From NCBI GenBank assembly GCA_043228905.1, contig JBHGNT010000014.1, forward strand, positions 15,748,001 through 15,812,000: a stretch of 64,000 bases of DNA, read 5' to 3'. The notes below the pieces were generated by a model. That model made no database searches. It saw only the letters and a program-made list of their open reading frames with translations, and was not told where the DNA came from. Source of the DNA: Azolla caroliniana. Lineage: Eukaryota > Polypodiophyta. Made by a program: the position numbers and the translations under genes. Within the stretch, counting starts at the first letter, position 1; every line of letters begins with the position of its first letter. Positions 32,007-44,900 of this stretch are shown here, one piece after another.

Positions 32007-35000
32007 AATCCTTTTTTCTCATTCTCACGTTATGGATCCAGAGAATATCTTTATCTGTTGCTTTAATTCTCTCCATAGGACTGTATCTTTGTCACAGAGT
32101 AATGAAATGATCAAACATGTTCGATACCGTTGATTCGTGTCTTGTTATGCGTCGGTTTGATCTCGAAGGCTACAAACAAATTTATTTTTGCAGTTTTCTT
32201 CTTCTTCTTCTTCTTCTTCTTCTTCTTCTTCCATGCTCAATGATTCGATGTCATGCTCTCAGTAATATTATCCATCGCTTCTTGTTTCATTTCAGCACTT
32301 TATCATAGATTTATTTGCAAATTCATGTCAATGGCTTGTTGCATCTTTTCTTTTTCCACGTTTGCAATTATGATTGCCTCGATTCTTGTGTTTTTAACAT
32401 TTTATTGTCTATTTGGCAGAAAATTCTTATAAATTATCTTTTGCGTTTCTCCTTTTCTTCGATTTTTCAAATATGGCTTTTCTGCACAATGATTTGCATA
32501 ATCACTGAACGTAATGGATGTCTCTTGGAAGTATTCTGAGAAATTCAGAAAGAGAAAACCTGTAGATGTCAAGGTACAAGTCCAATAACCATTTTTGGTT
32601 GTGCAAATATTCTGTGCAGGTGAAGAAATAGTAACCATGTAAGAAAACAAGAAATAATGCTAGAAATTTGAAAATTTATGGCTTTTCACGGTCTATGAAT
32701 CACCTCTTCATGGTATTGTAAAGAAAGGGCCCATATGATAGAACAAAAGGATCAGAATAATATATATAATTGAATTCGAATTGGTCTTGAAAAATATGTA
32801 ATAAAATGATTTAATATCAAATGAATGGTGGTCAATTTTAGAACAACAATGCTATTTGACTCCACAAATGAATATATGGTCTCACGAAGAGGGGTGTCTA
32901 ATCATTCGGGAGATGCAAAATTTCTTTTTCTTTGAGTTCATGGTTATGATCCCCAAACATGTCTTATCAGGATAGTCATTGATGGAGAGGACAAAACAAA
33001 AGGTTTAAAGCCTTTCTTGAAACAGCTGTGGATCTGTCCTCAGATCTCATAAATGTGAGTGCTAAATGGGTGATGCATATAGTTATGCGTGCTTTCATTC
33101 ATTGACCATAGTACAAAAATGATGTTTGACTATATGAAAACATTATGGCCAAAAACAACAATTTCCTGCACAGGTAAATGTTATTTCTAGCGAGCGCTAC
33201 TCAAAATTTGTTTTTCTTAACAGAGCTTAGCCTGAAATCTGCATGTCCTTATCACATTTCAATTGCTTCTTTATCAGCCCTGTGCATGACCTCGAGTCAT
33301 TGTCATATTTCCTTCATCTTGGCTTTTCCCTCAATGTTCATCTTGAGCCTAATGACATGTAACAACTTTTGGCTTGCAATTTCCTTCACATTTGCATCTT
33401 TTGCGTCAATTGTTTCTTCCAACCATGCCTAAATATTACTATTGCAGACTTATTCTGTGGTTCAGCATGTACTTGAGTCTTGTGGTTCAATTTTATATTC
33501 TCTGTAAATATATTGTTGTTTGATGGTATGAAGCACACAGGTTTCTTCTTTTTTTTATCTCAACAGTGAGTTTCATCACCTTTTAATTACAAGGTGTGAA
33601 TTGCATATTTGACCATGCTTAGTATTTGCAGTGCTGATGTCTTCACTACTGTCATTGTGAGTTTCAAATATGTATATGATCCGTCTCATTTTGAACTCTT
33701 CTAATTTCCTTACTGTACAAAGGAACTAGTAACAGGCATAACCCATTAAGAAACTTGAGGGCTAGTTGACTTTAAGCTAGCAGAGAACTTTCTTACCCTC
33801 AACATCTACCAAGAGGATGGGAATGGCACTCTTGAGAATCTGTTAGAAATATTGAGAATCGATTAGGTAGATATATAGAGTTACACTCATAAAAAAAAAC
33901 TTTCTATTACATATGAGAGTAGCTCACAATGGTAGTCCACCCAAGTTCTCACACCTTAGAGCTTAGATGGGACATGGACTAGTCGACTACAAAATTAGTG
34001 GGGACAAATAATAGTCACAGCCACTTTGTAAGAGAGAGATAGAGAAAGAAAGAAAGAAAGAAAGATATATTAACGTCTTTTAAGAGGCCAAAATGGCCTA
34101 TAAGACCAAACAAGAGATTACATCCTAAGTGTTGTCTCGTCTTTGAGAACAACAAATCAAAATAAAATAAATATTACTAAGTAAATATAAAAGTAAATAT
34201 GATAAAAAGAGACTAAAGAATCTGGTTTTCAGCACATCTGATATTCTCAAGTGAGATATATTTTAACTTTTGTCTTCAAAAGATCTCTAGCATAGGTTGA
34301 TCCTGAATGGAGAGGTCTCCGAAGCGAAGGAAGCACCTGCGATGGTGGGAGATAAGGGTTTTTATCTGTCAATGACAAGGGCGCTGAGGTCGTGGTCCGT
34401 GGGGCCAGAGCCTATGTGCACGACAAATTGCTATTGCCCGATCTATTGTAACCCCTTTATTATGTCTTGGTCGCAAGCCCATATGTGTATCCCTTGATTG
34501 ACTTGTAGCATTAGTAGGAGTGATGGTGCTAAAGAAAGTTCTGATTGTTCTTTGTGGATGAGCTTGTGTGGCTGTACTATTGTCCTTCAACAACTTTTCC
34601 CTAGGTCTCTTGAGTTCTAGCAAGAAAAGTCCTTGGCACGGTTGGTTCTTATATTCCATTACTTTGTGTAGTAGGCCAAAGCCTTGTTTAAAGAGGCAAT
34701 GGTATCTCCCTCTTATTTCATAAAAGACACTACGGTGACAAACATAGTCTTCTTCAGATTCCACTCCTTGATGAGAGAGAGAGTGGATATGTATATTCTC
34801 TTTTCGGTCTCAGTGTCACATTAAGTGTGCAAGTCAGTTGACAACAATGGGGATATTGCTTTTCTGTCAACTGACTTGTCATTCAATATGAACCAACTCC
34901 CTAGATACGAGCTAGTGCTAGATAGTACTCATCTTAAAGTCAATAGCACATACTTCAAGACTAAGTACATCTTACTTACCCACAAAGAATATTCTTCCAG

Positions 35001-37109
35001 TCAACTTGACTAGTCAATCCTATTACCCTACTTCCCTCTTTCCTAAATACATTTTGTCCTATTCATCTATGGTTTCCTACATTTACACATTATCAACCCA
35101 TGTGGTCGGGTTGCACAATAGTTACTCCTCATTTGGGATGCTATCACAAAATGTGCACTCTAAGAATACATGTAGGGATAAATTGATAACTTGGGTTGAT
35201 AATTGATTATATCCAACAGAATGGACTGTAACTTAGCGTGGCACTCCATATTCAAGAAGAGGAAGAATTATTTTAAAACAACAGAGAATTATGGTTTACT
35301 CTCCCTTTTATTCTATATATTCTCTCTTTTAGATTCTGTACAATTGAGCCATTTGGCAACTTATATATGCCACATGGCGGGTCACTATTCTGCTGTTCAG
35401 CTTCAATGGCCAAGAGATTGGGGCGCCTGACTAGCAGTCATTCCCATTCTAATCTAGTGCTGTGGCATATTTAAGCATTTTTACTTTTCTTATTTTATAC
35501 ATTGTAGCCTTCTAACCATTTCACACCTGCCGCTTTGTCTCAACCTACCTAAAGCTCTCTCATAACCGAAAAGATATCCTTTTTTATCATATGATCTATT
35601 TTCACTATACTTAATCCTATTCAATTCGAAATCCCGTTGGGGTATTTTATTCTGACTTTGGTAAAGGAGGATTATATTATACAAATTATTGAATTCGGAT
35701 AATACTCTTATTGATTCGTAAGTACCACTTTGCATGAAACTGAGGCGTGGCCAACATGCAATGTGACACACACAAGAACATCAATACAAAATTGGATCTA
35801 TATTTTTGTATCTTGTTGACTCTAGTTTCAACTTCAAGCCTTTATGTATCTGCAATGAAGTTCCTAAGCTTCACATTTTGTGTGTTGATGGTTTAATATT
35901 ATGATTTAAATACCAATAAATATATTTCTTCACTTGGATTTTTCATACATCAATCAAAATGACCGTCATTTGTATAGTAAACTTTGAAAAATATTCACAA
36001 TTTGGGAGATTCAAGTGAAATTGTAGCCATAAATAGAAATGCCATGTAGATATTTCATGCCACATGTAGTCCATATAGTAGAAATATGATGAATGGCAGG
36101 TAGATATTTGATTCCTGATTTAGGAGAGTCATGTTAAAACTGTAGCACATAACTAATAATGTCAGGTAGATAATTGATGCCACATGTACTCCATAGAGTA
36201 GAAAGTGATAAATGTTGAATGCATATTTAAAACATGACCTTGGTTTTTTCATCAAGGAATGGTCAGCCTGAGACTGTGTGCAGCCTAGAGTAGCAGAGTG
36301 GTATCTCCATGGTTTTACATTTTTAATAATATTATTTTGTATTTTTAATCATTTGATATATTACTAAATTTCTCTCTTTAATTCCGAATCAACTAGGAAA
36401 TTGTTTCAATTTTTTATTTACTTAGTAAGGTTTATTTTGGTTTGTTCTCAACTTATAGGCCATTTGGCCTTCTAAAAGGCGTATATGTATATATATATAT
36501 ATCTTTCTTTCTACTATGACGTGGTTCCTATTTCCAACGAACTACATATTACTACAAATTATGATTGGAATTAATGGCACTATGGCTGGATTTTTTAATG
36601 CGATAGGCATAGGTGCAGCATATGGAACTGCCAAAAGTGGTGTCGGTGTGGCATCCATGGGGGTAGTGAAGCCTGATCTAGTGATGAAATCAATTGTGCC
36701 AGTGGTAATGGCTGGTGTTCTCGGTATATATGGCCTGATTATAGCTGTGATTATCAGTACTGGAATAAACCCTTCAAGTACGGCATACTATTTATTTGAT
36801 GGTTATGCACATTTGGCATCTGGCCTTTCTTGTGGTCTAGCTGGTCTTGCTGCTGGTCTGGCCATCGGTATTGTTGGTGATGCAGGTGTCAGGTTAGGCC
36901 TATCCCGTTATATTATTTATATGTTTTAGTTTTGCTCCCTTTAGTAACCGATACATAAATGTTACCTTCTCTTTTGCAGGGCAAATGCACAACAACCTAA
37001 GCTTTTTGTTGGGATGATACTGATACTCATTTTTGCTGAGGCACTTGCATTGTATGGCCTCATTGTGGGCATTATTCTTGCTTCTCGAGCTGGCCAATCA
37101 AGAGAATGA
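31872..37109 (+). CDS. VHA-c: V-type H+-ATPase 16-kDa proteolipid subunit c (3 exons)
   Basis: Exons are 31872-31947, 36607-36892 and 36980-37109, with GT-AG junctions, giving 163 residues and TGA. This is the usual length of the plant subunit c. The protein is a four-helix proteolipid that forms the rotating membrane ring of the V-ATPase, pumping protons into vacuole and endomembranes. Exon 1 encodes [20 protein letters not shown]. Exon 2 carries [38 protein letters not shown] and [20 protein letters not shown]. Exon 3 carries the proton-binding Glu141 in [15 protein letters not shown]. At the exon 1-2 junction the usual CMGAAYG reads CIGAAYG. The first intron is 4,659 bp and holds LINE fragments. 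A frameshifted copy of the 5' end lies at 19.8-20.1 kb. Confidence 0.95.
31958..32004 (+). repeat. (TC)n just inside V-ATPase c intron 1
   Basis: About 23 TC units start 10 bp after the exon 1 donor site (T|GTAAGC). A (TTC)n run follows at about 32196-32231. Both are length-variable sequence close to a splice site. Confidence 0.85.
32232..34039. other. V-ATPase c intron 1, unique part
   Basis: AT-rich intron sequence without recognised coding or mobile-element homology. Confidence 0.4.
34040..34764 (-). mobile_element. 3' end of a LINE (subfamily 1) in V-ATPase c intron 1
   Basis: On the minus strand the frame starting near 34764 reads [20 protein letters not shown] followed by HCLFK, the same C-terminal module as the LINE at the right edge of the window. 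The 3' UTR follows, with ACTCAAGAGACCTAGGG, CACATATGGGCTTGCGACC and ATAGATCGGGCAATAGCAAT. The tail is CTTATAGGCCATTTTGGCCT (hairpin 34085-34099), TCTTAAAAGACGTTAATAT and (CTTT)n at about 34044-34064. It is 5'-truncated and antisense to the host gene. Confidence 0.85.
34765..36404. other. V-ATPase c intron 1, no feature recognised
   Basis: Contains a partial repeat of GGTAGAT(A/T)TTTGAT and GCCACATGTA(G/C)TCCATA near 36050-36200. Nothing else is supportable. Confidence 0.35.
36405..36515 (+). mobile_element. LINE 3' UTR/tail remnant next to V-ATPase c exon 2
   Basis: TTTATTTACTTAGTAAGG and TTTATTTTGGTTTGTTCTCA match the end of the LINE 3' UTR. CTTATAGGCCATTTGGCCTT follows (hairpin 36457-36470), then (TA)n and CTTTCTTTCT. 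The remnant ends about 90 bp upstream of the exon 2 acceptor, in the sense orientation. Confidence 0.7.
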
Positions 37110-37340
37110 CTTTTAGCAAAAGTTACATTAATTTGTTTGTAACTCTCCATTGGAGGTTCTTGCTTATTTGCATTAACCCTCCATTTGTAATTTTCCAACT
37201 ACATTAAATTTTGAATCAAATAGTCATAACAATGGAACCTAATAAGAATTGGTTTTTTGAATCAGATTCTGTAACAATGGGGGCCAATTTTGTGCCTCGA
37301 GCATGAATGTAACATGATTATGTCTTCTCATTCCTTGTTT

Positions 37341-37346
37341 AATAAA
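37341..37346 (+). terminator. poly(A) signal of the V-ATPase c gene
   Basis: AATAAA lies about 230 bp after the TGA in T-rich sequence. The position is plausible; the cleavage site is unknown. Confidence 0.5.
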
Positions 37347-38810
37347 GCTCTACTATTCAAGCAAAGCATGGATTAAATAGAGTAACTTGTGAACAATTTT
37401 GAGCATGATTAGATGTCTGTACAGCGGTGTACAATATGCGACATAAAAAGGCTGCACAGATAATTACTGTCATAGACAACGTTAAGACTCTCCATGGACA
37501 ATCAGGAAAATCAGAAACAAGAAAATAATGCTTAATCGAGGGAATGTTCTATATGTAATCAATCACAACATTGCATGCCCCCTGGCTCTGGTGGACGGTA
37601 TCCAGGAGAAACCTTTTGGACTGGTGCATGCGCTCAAGAATACCATGTATTTAAAAAAAATGCATTTGACCAAGATTACATGTGCTCAAAATTGTTGTTG
37701 AAGAATTCAGAGCTGCTGTTTGATTTTGGCTTGTTATTCCATTAAGCCATGTATGACACCTTGACCTTTTGAAAATCGTCCAAGCCTTAAAACTTGAGAG
37801 AGAAATGAGTTGAAAACATAATCTTTCAATCCAAATAAGTCGCACTAACTAATATTTAATAGAAGGGCAGATAACAAGACAAGCAAAGAAAATACAGTAG
37901 AATGGAAGAGACTGATGTGGCCAGTTATTTTGCACCCAAAGCAGAACTATCTGAAGAAGTTTCTCATGGCTCCTTTTTGGATATTCTTTGCAGTCAAGTC
38001 CCCAGTGCATACTCAGTGAAGTACAATGGTAGTCTATAGCAACTAATGCAATCAACGTCTACAATGTGAAGAATTGCAAATCTGAGATTGACAAGAGCAA
38101 CCCAAATATATGAACACATTGTCAAGGTTCCCCCGAATGGGATGTTCCAAGGATAATGCCAACCTAGAATCCTCAAACTCTCAATGATCATTTGGGTAAG
38201 ATATATGTAGGCATGTCAAACTCTCAATAGTACGATTATCCAAATCTTTTATCATGATAATCCATGACTTGCTGAAGCGTCCAAAACCCTCTCCAATAAG
38301 GTAGAAAAGCACCCTCAGATTTCTTACTATGGACTTAGTAGTTCAACACATCCTATTTTCTCAAGGTATGGCTTTGTATATCATGAACTTGACCTTTAGC
38401 TAATGTGGGTAAGTACATATCTAGATTATGGGCAAATGAGATCATTATAGGGTCCCTTACAATCATGCTTATATATGGGATAGTTTGACTGATCATCCTT
38501 CAACCTTGACAGGTAAGTTCCTATGAAGAAAATATCAATTAGTGCTGCTATTTATGCATTTCTTCTAATGATGAGCAAAGATCCAACTATATTGTCGTCA
38601 TACAATCAGGTCTTGAAGAAATATGGAAAACATCAATGTATTTCTATTCATTTGTACACTAGATGATCATTTGTAGCTCTTATATTGGAAAAACATAAAT
38701 TGTCCACATGATTTGAGATCATTGATAGGCCATGGACAAATGGAGAAATTCAGCATGCTAATTTGTAATGAAAAAATAAAACCCAGATTCTTTCTTACAA
38801 TTTAGAATCT
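37347..38810. other. gap between convergent genes, no gene recognised
   Basis: Spacer between the V-ATPase c and EMB8-like 3' ends. I see no coding homology or repeat. Confidence 0.45.
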
Positions 38811-38816
38811 TTTATT
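38811..38816 (-). terminator. poly(A) signal of the EMB8-like gene
   Basis: TTTATT on the + strand, i.e. AATAAA on the coding strand, about 87 bp beyond the TGA at 38903-38905. Confidence 0.5.
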
Positions 38817-38902
38817 CCAGAAAATCAGTATGTGATTCATACAAATTTCCGTATCGCTGTAGTGACCCACTTTAACTGAACGCACACATAGTCTTTCTTA
38901 AA

Positions 38903-41900
38903 TCATTTCGGCCAGTATTTCGTGACAATGGTCTTTACCCGGCTTCGGCCATATGTAAGAAGTGCTGGTCCGACTATAGGGCAAGTACTTACAACTGCAA
39001 TATATGCGAGTAACCATAGCGTTCGTCGATTGTGCTGACCAATAGCTCTTCTACCCTTGTTGGAGGATGGTACTAGAAGCTTCAGGCTACTACCATGGCC
39101 ATTCTCACCACCTTGATTGGACATCCCCACAGATACTTGAATGCTTGGAGCTAACAAAGGCCGTCCATTTTCTTTCTCAATAGCATTCTTAAGGGTATCA
39201 ATCTAGAAAACAGTTAACAGTAATCATCTAGTATCAATCAGAATATCCCAGGAGGATAAAACTTACTACATAGGGGTATTCAAATAAATATCTGAAATAT
39301 GAAGGATATTTTGGCCTTTTGCCCTTAAAAACTATGCATACCTGTTGTAGAAACTGGGATAACAAAGATTCCAACATGACTAGCTCCGAAGAGTTCCTTA
39401 CAGACAACTTTAATAAATGATGGTAAGGTTCAGGAAGTTCTGAGCTTGTTGATGATGATGCTAAGTCCGTGCATACTGTTTTTAGCTGATTATGTCGTGC
39501 TTCACTATCATGTGAGAAGATACGCGGAGACCTTGTAGACACTTGAGCGACATCAATAATTTGTAATGCCTCTTGCTTATGCTCATCTTCTGGAATTATA
39601 TCTACTTCCCTTGTTATTGGAATTTCCTCAGCTGCAGCCACACTATGTTGAAAAACACTCACATAAGGAAATTTGTCCATATTGTTTTCTGGCAAGAGGG
39701 TCAACCCAGAGCTGACTGCTGCTGCCTATCACATATGAAAAGGAATCATCTTCAAAAACTCATTATAATTAACAGATTTGCCTGACTCTGAACCTAACCA
39801 TGCATGTTAGTGTGAGAGTTCACCTCTTTTGGGACATGCAATAAAGAAGTAGTGCACAACTTGTCCAAAAATTCAACTGTTGCATTCACCCACCTGTATT
39901 GCAAAAAAAACATCTGATGCTGCACATAATTTTGTAAGTTCCATGTCATAAGTCATTGAAAATGATTCCCCATTCACAGTCATCAATAATCATGATACAA
40001 ACGTTGTCGGTTGTGTCACCACAGAAATCTGAACAAGGGTTAGTTCGGTAAAGAAAAACTGGAACTGAAGTATCATAGACAAAGGTATAATAAGTGTTGC
40101 ATGAAACAATGTCCTAAGAAGATAAGGCGACCAAAACATGATCACATCTAGAGTTTTTTTATTTTCCTCTCATCTTGCAATTCCTAAGAAGCCCCTTTGT
40201 TTAATAGCAGAACATTTCTTATGATTCCACCTCAATCACGTTGTGGAATCAGAAAGCATTTTCTTTGGGTCTCTGCTCATATCCCTCTTGAAATTAGAGG
40301 TAGATAAAGAACATTCGAAGTAGATAAAGAATGCGGAAAATAACCATAGTGAAGCTATTTGAGCTTGCTTGAATATTTGGTTGAAGATTATTTGCAAAAT
40401 GATTGGGGCATTTCACAGCTAATTATGTAACAGGAAGGAAAAAGGTTGCTATAAAGTTTCCAATGCATTGGAAACAGGTTAGCTGCCTCAGGTTCAAGTC
40501 AGTGATCAAGATGGGATCAGTCAGATATTTACATAGAGTTTTTATTATTAGAAGTACTATGCATGAAATTCATAAATCACTTAATGCATGGCGAAAAGAG
40601 ATCATAAAAAGTCGCAGGACAATCGCCAACCAATGACTGATATTCAAGTTCATGGGAAGTTTATGGGAGTCTGGATAATCGGATGATTCACATAGCAACA
40701 CCGGCATGAGACAAGTCACAATAATTGAGTGATGGTGGATAAGGTGAGTAAGGTCAGACACTATGAGTGTAATTTAAGAATATGACCAGTAAAAACTTAC
40801 CAACCAAAATACAAGACCTAGAAGAATAAAAGTTTCAAGCTACATCTCTACTAGTCCACATACCACATATTAGAAGCTGTTAGGCCTTCAAAGAAAGCAA
40901 GGTGGCCTCCATGCTTTGCAAGTCCAAGTACAACATTTTTGTTTGTTCTGTTGGAAAATGAAAATGAAACATCAACCAATCATAAAATCTTATCATACTA
41001 CAATATTAATTATAGGTGTAACGCACCTACACTCATCTAAAGGAATAGCTTCTTTTGTACACACAGGATCATCCATTGAGCTTATGCAAAACAGAGGAAT
41101 GGATACAGAATGTAAGTAGTATGCACTACTACACTTGCGATAATATGTGTCAACAGTCTGCAAATAATGAATTCATGATAGTTCATCATTAATTAGAGAA
41201 AAATCAATGAAATATTTTGTTTTGAATATCATGCCAACAACTCACCTCGTACTGGCTAACGATGCGTGTGCAATGGTTATCAAAATCTCGAACTGAACGA
41301 GACTGAAAAACGTACCAATGTTTGTTTAAATACAAAATTGTATTTCGGCGTCACTTAATACTATTGAAAATTTTCAATAGCGAAAAATTTAAAATATACA
41401 AAGGTGTCAAAAGATAGAAAAGGAAGCAAATGCAATCAAGCAAAATAATGATTGGGAACGAGTATCTTGTAACGCCTTATCCCAAGCAATAAAATTTGTT
41501 CTATGCCAACATTCACAGGTTTCATGATACTTTACTCTTTCGCAATTCTACCCTTTCTAAACAACTCAAAGGGATCAACACGTATAAGATATGCATATGG
41601 ACAATTCTTGCTAATTTATCTATTCCAATTATACCTCTTGTTACACATGTCCGTTCCTTGGAGAATCTAGCACTCCCCTTTCCAAAGCAAATCCTGTCTA
41701 CCTAAGTTTGTAGTTTAGGCCTTATTTCCTACTGTGAAGGCATGGAAGGAGCTATTCAGCAGGTATACAAACCAAACCCGCTTTCATGACTATTTTATTT
41801 GGAAACATGTTGTCCAGGGACAATCTCTTTCACTAGCCATATCCAAAATTGTTCAAAGTATGAGGAAAGAGAAATAGTGTAGGTCTCAATAGTTCTAACT

Positions 41901-44900
41901 TTGTTCACAACACATTCTCACAATATCACTAAAATTTGGGATTGGAACATTTATTAGAGCATCCACAACTGCACACTAAGCTGTTACATGTTGTAGGGAA
42001 TTCTTAAACCCATTCAGTAATGACATTTAAATCACCTGGTCATTTATAGTGTATGAGGTGATGTACTTCACCAGCGAGCACTAATTCTTGTCATTTATGC
42101 CACAATTCTCCATCAAATATCTTTCCCGCACAATTATTTATTTATCATACATAGACCCTTGAATCCTGTATACTAGTTTGCTTTATCTATAGGTTACGAG
42201 TAATACTGAAATATAGGTGACAATACAAGAGAGCATTTATATGAACAACCTTGTGGGATTTCCTCTCGATTAGTTATGAAACCAATTAGACATCTGTTTA
42301 AATGCTGAGGAATTTTATCATTACAAACACAATAAAAAAATGAAGTCGTTTGTAGTCTCCCAAATATCTCACCGTGCTTATTAGGTCCCAATCAGCCATC
42401 TTTGAAAGAGCCACTTGATGCCTGCATTTTGCAACACAAGCACAGAGAAAATATAATTCATGCAGAAGATGCTTTCTAGTTTTATTCACTTCTTTTGTTA
42501 TGAGAGTGAAACAAGGCAAGTATAAACAGAAACTCAGTTGCATACATTTCAGCATAGCTTCTGAGGCCAAATGCTAGAATTTTATCATAAACTCTTTGTA
42601 TCATTCTCCTACATATAAACCTGTCACAAACCTGGAGTTCAGGAAAATCCTTTATCAATCAACCAATTCTGAAACAGAATATTCAACCAAATATGCAAAT
42701 CCGTACCAAAAGATCCCATGGACAGCAAATTGCAGCACCAGCACCCAGGAGTGTATTGTCTCCTTCCTCTCCAAGATATTTTACCTGTAAATACTAAAAT
42801 TAAATTAGGATGCATATATGAATTTCTAACTTATGTATTTACATGATATTTCACCAGTATGTTTGCCCCAATGCTTGTGCCAACGGCAAGGAGTGGGGCC
42901 TTAGGATACGTTTGATGCAGATGATGGATTATCCTGCGCAAATCCTCTGTCCATCCTGCATTATATAGCTGATTTGACTGCAACAAAGGCAGAAATATCA
43001 TACAATGGATACTACATAGATTCCTGAAGTTCTTTCCCAGAAAAGGAAGGAATATTTATCCTAGGGACAATAAACAAATTCGATGACTCGCTGATCCAGG
43101 GATTGTATCGAGTACAGTCAAACAATGATAAAGTTTCCCAAACACTCAGTAATGCTATAATGTGCAACCATGCCCTATAAGAAAGAAAAAAGTTCTCCAG
43201 TGCCTTATCTCATCTCATAGGTTGTCTCCTTTAACCTCTCCTACCTATCCAACAGTTGCAAAAGGTGAAATTCTACAGTCTTCATTTGAATAGATGAATC
43301 AGCTTTTCATAAAAAGAAAACTGAAATCCGAAACCCTAATTCACATATAACCTCATATTTAACATATACCACAAAACTACCCTCAGCTTACAAATCTGCT
43401 GTCAAGTGAATGAGTGAACAGAGAAATTTAGAAATATTAATGTCATTAACAGTGGCTAGTTTTCATTTAATTTATGAAAATAATGGGTCAAGCCATTCTT
43501 CCTTTCACGTAAAACTTCTGTTCTTCGCATGTGACATCTCCAAAGATGGTACCTTCATGTATCCAAAGGCAAGACTATCCTCCACATAGCTTGCACACAC
43601 ATATTACACTAGAGTACTGATAATGATATGGCACATAGAGCGATCCAAGGGTTTTGGTGTTTTCTGTGATTCTCAAACACAGAGTTTTGAATATTTACAC
43701 TGATATCTTCCACATAGCTTGTGCGCACATTTTACACTAGGACACTGATATTCATGAATGATATGGTACATAGAGAGATCCAAGGGTTCTGGTGTTTACT
43801 GTTATTTTCAAACACATGGATGATATGGCACATAGAGAGATCCAAGAGTTTTGGGGTTTTCTGTGATTTTCAAACTGTGGTTTGCATATTTACACTGATA
43901 TCCTCCACATAGCTTGTGCACACGTTATACACTGACCCACTGATATTCATGAATGATATGGCACATAAGGATTTTGGTATTTTCTGTGATTCTCAAACAC
44001 AGCGTTTTGCACATTTACAGTTGCTCTTATTCTCAATCATTCAAGTTATTCCCCTTCATATTTTGTTCTGTCATTGTTTATTCTCGATATTGATATTTAA
44101 TTCTGTTTCAAACAGTTGCTCTTATTCTCGATCATTGTTTAATATGTCAATTCAAATGCCTTGTCTGGTGACAACCGCAGGTACATTGATTAAGATTCAT
44201 GAAGATTCTGGCTACCTCAAAGAATTAAGAAAGAGTTCATTAAGGTTTCAGCATTGCCCATATTATCACGATTTGCAACCCAACTCAGAAGTCAGAAGAG
44301 CAGGAGGGATTGTGAAGATTTGGAAGAGTTCAATGGCCTACTACGCTATACTCCATTTATCATCAACACAAACTGAAGTACACTCCAAGAACTCATCTAA
44401 CAGTACCATTTAAATACCATTCTAATGGCAATCAAATTATTTACTATCCCTAGACCATACGGAATTCTGTTAGACACTTCAATTTACTATGGCATAAAGG
44501 ATTTCAAATGCTTGGACCATCAAACTATTGTCTAACTAACAGATCAATCACATAATGCCATTTCTTGCTATGTATGCACCAATGAGTTCATATTATCCAA
44601 ACAAGATGAAGAAACATCCTTACAGTAATAGATACACCTCCTAAACCACGATGATTGGCAACCACAACCCTCCGTCCAGATGCAGCAAGACTGTAAGATA
44701 TATGTTTCACATACTGGAAAAAGAACAGAGCCATAAGCACACAATAGAGTTACAGTACTTGAAAACCCTGTTATTACTACAGAAAAGTCAACTTACAGCA
44801 CCAGCTGAATCACTGGTTAACCCAGGTATAATAACCACTATGCATGTCTCATCCATGTCTACTTCCATTGATTTTCTCTCTATATTACTATTTCCTGCAA

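Noticed and set aside
31537-32076. Minus-strand RERERERE frames and plus-strand SLSLSL frames
   Set aside because: They arise from the TC/GA runs around V-ATPase c exon 1.
36285-36320. TAGCAGAGTGG resembling a tRNA A box, suggesting a SINE head
   Set aside because: No B box follows at the expected distance and no tRNA-like fold is visible. The downstream tail is explained by the LINE 3' UTR.
43721-44413. Plus-strand frames of 63 and 165 codons
   Set aside because: They lie in an EMB8-like intron and come from the intronic tandem repeat.
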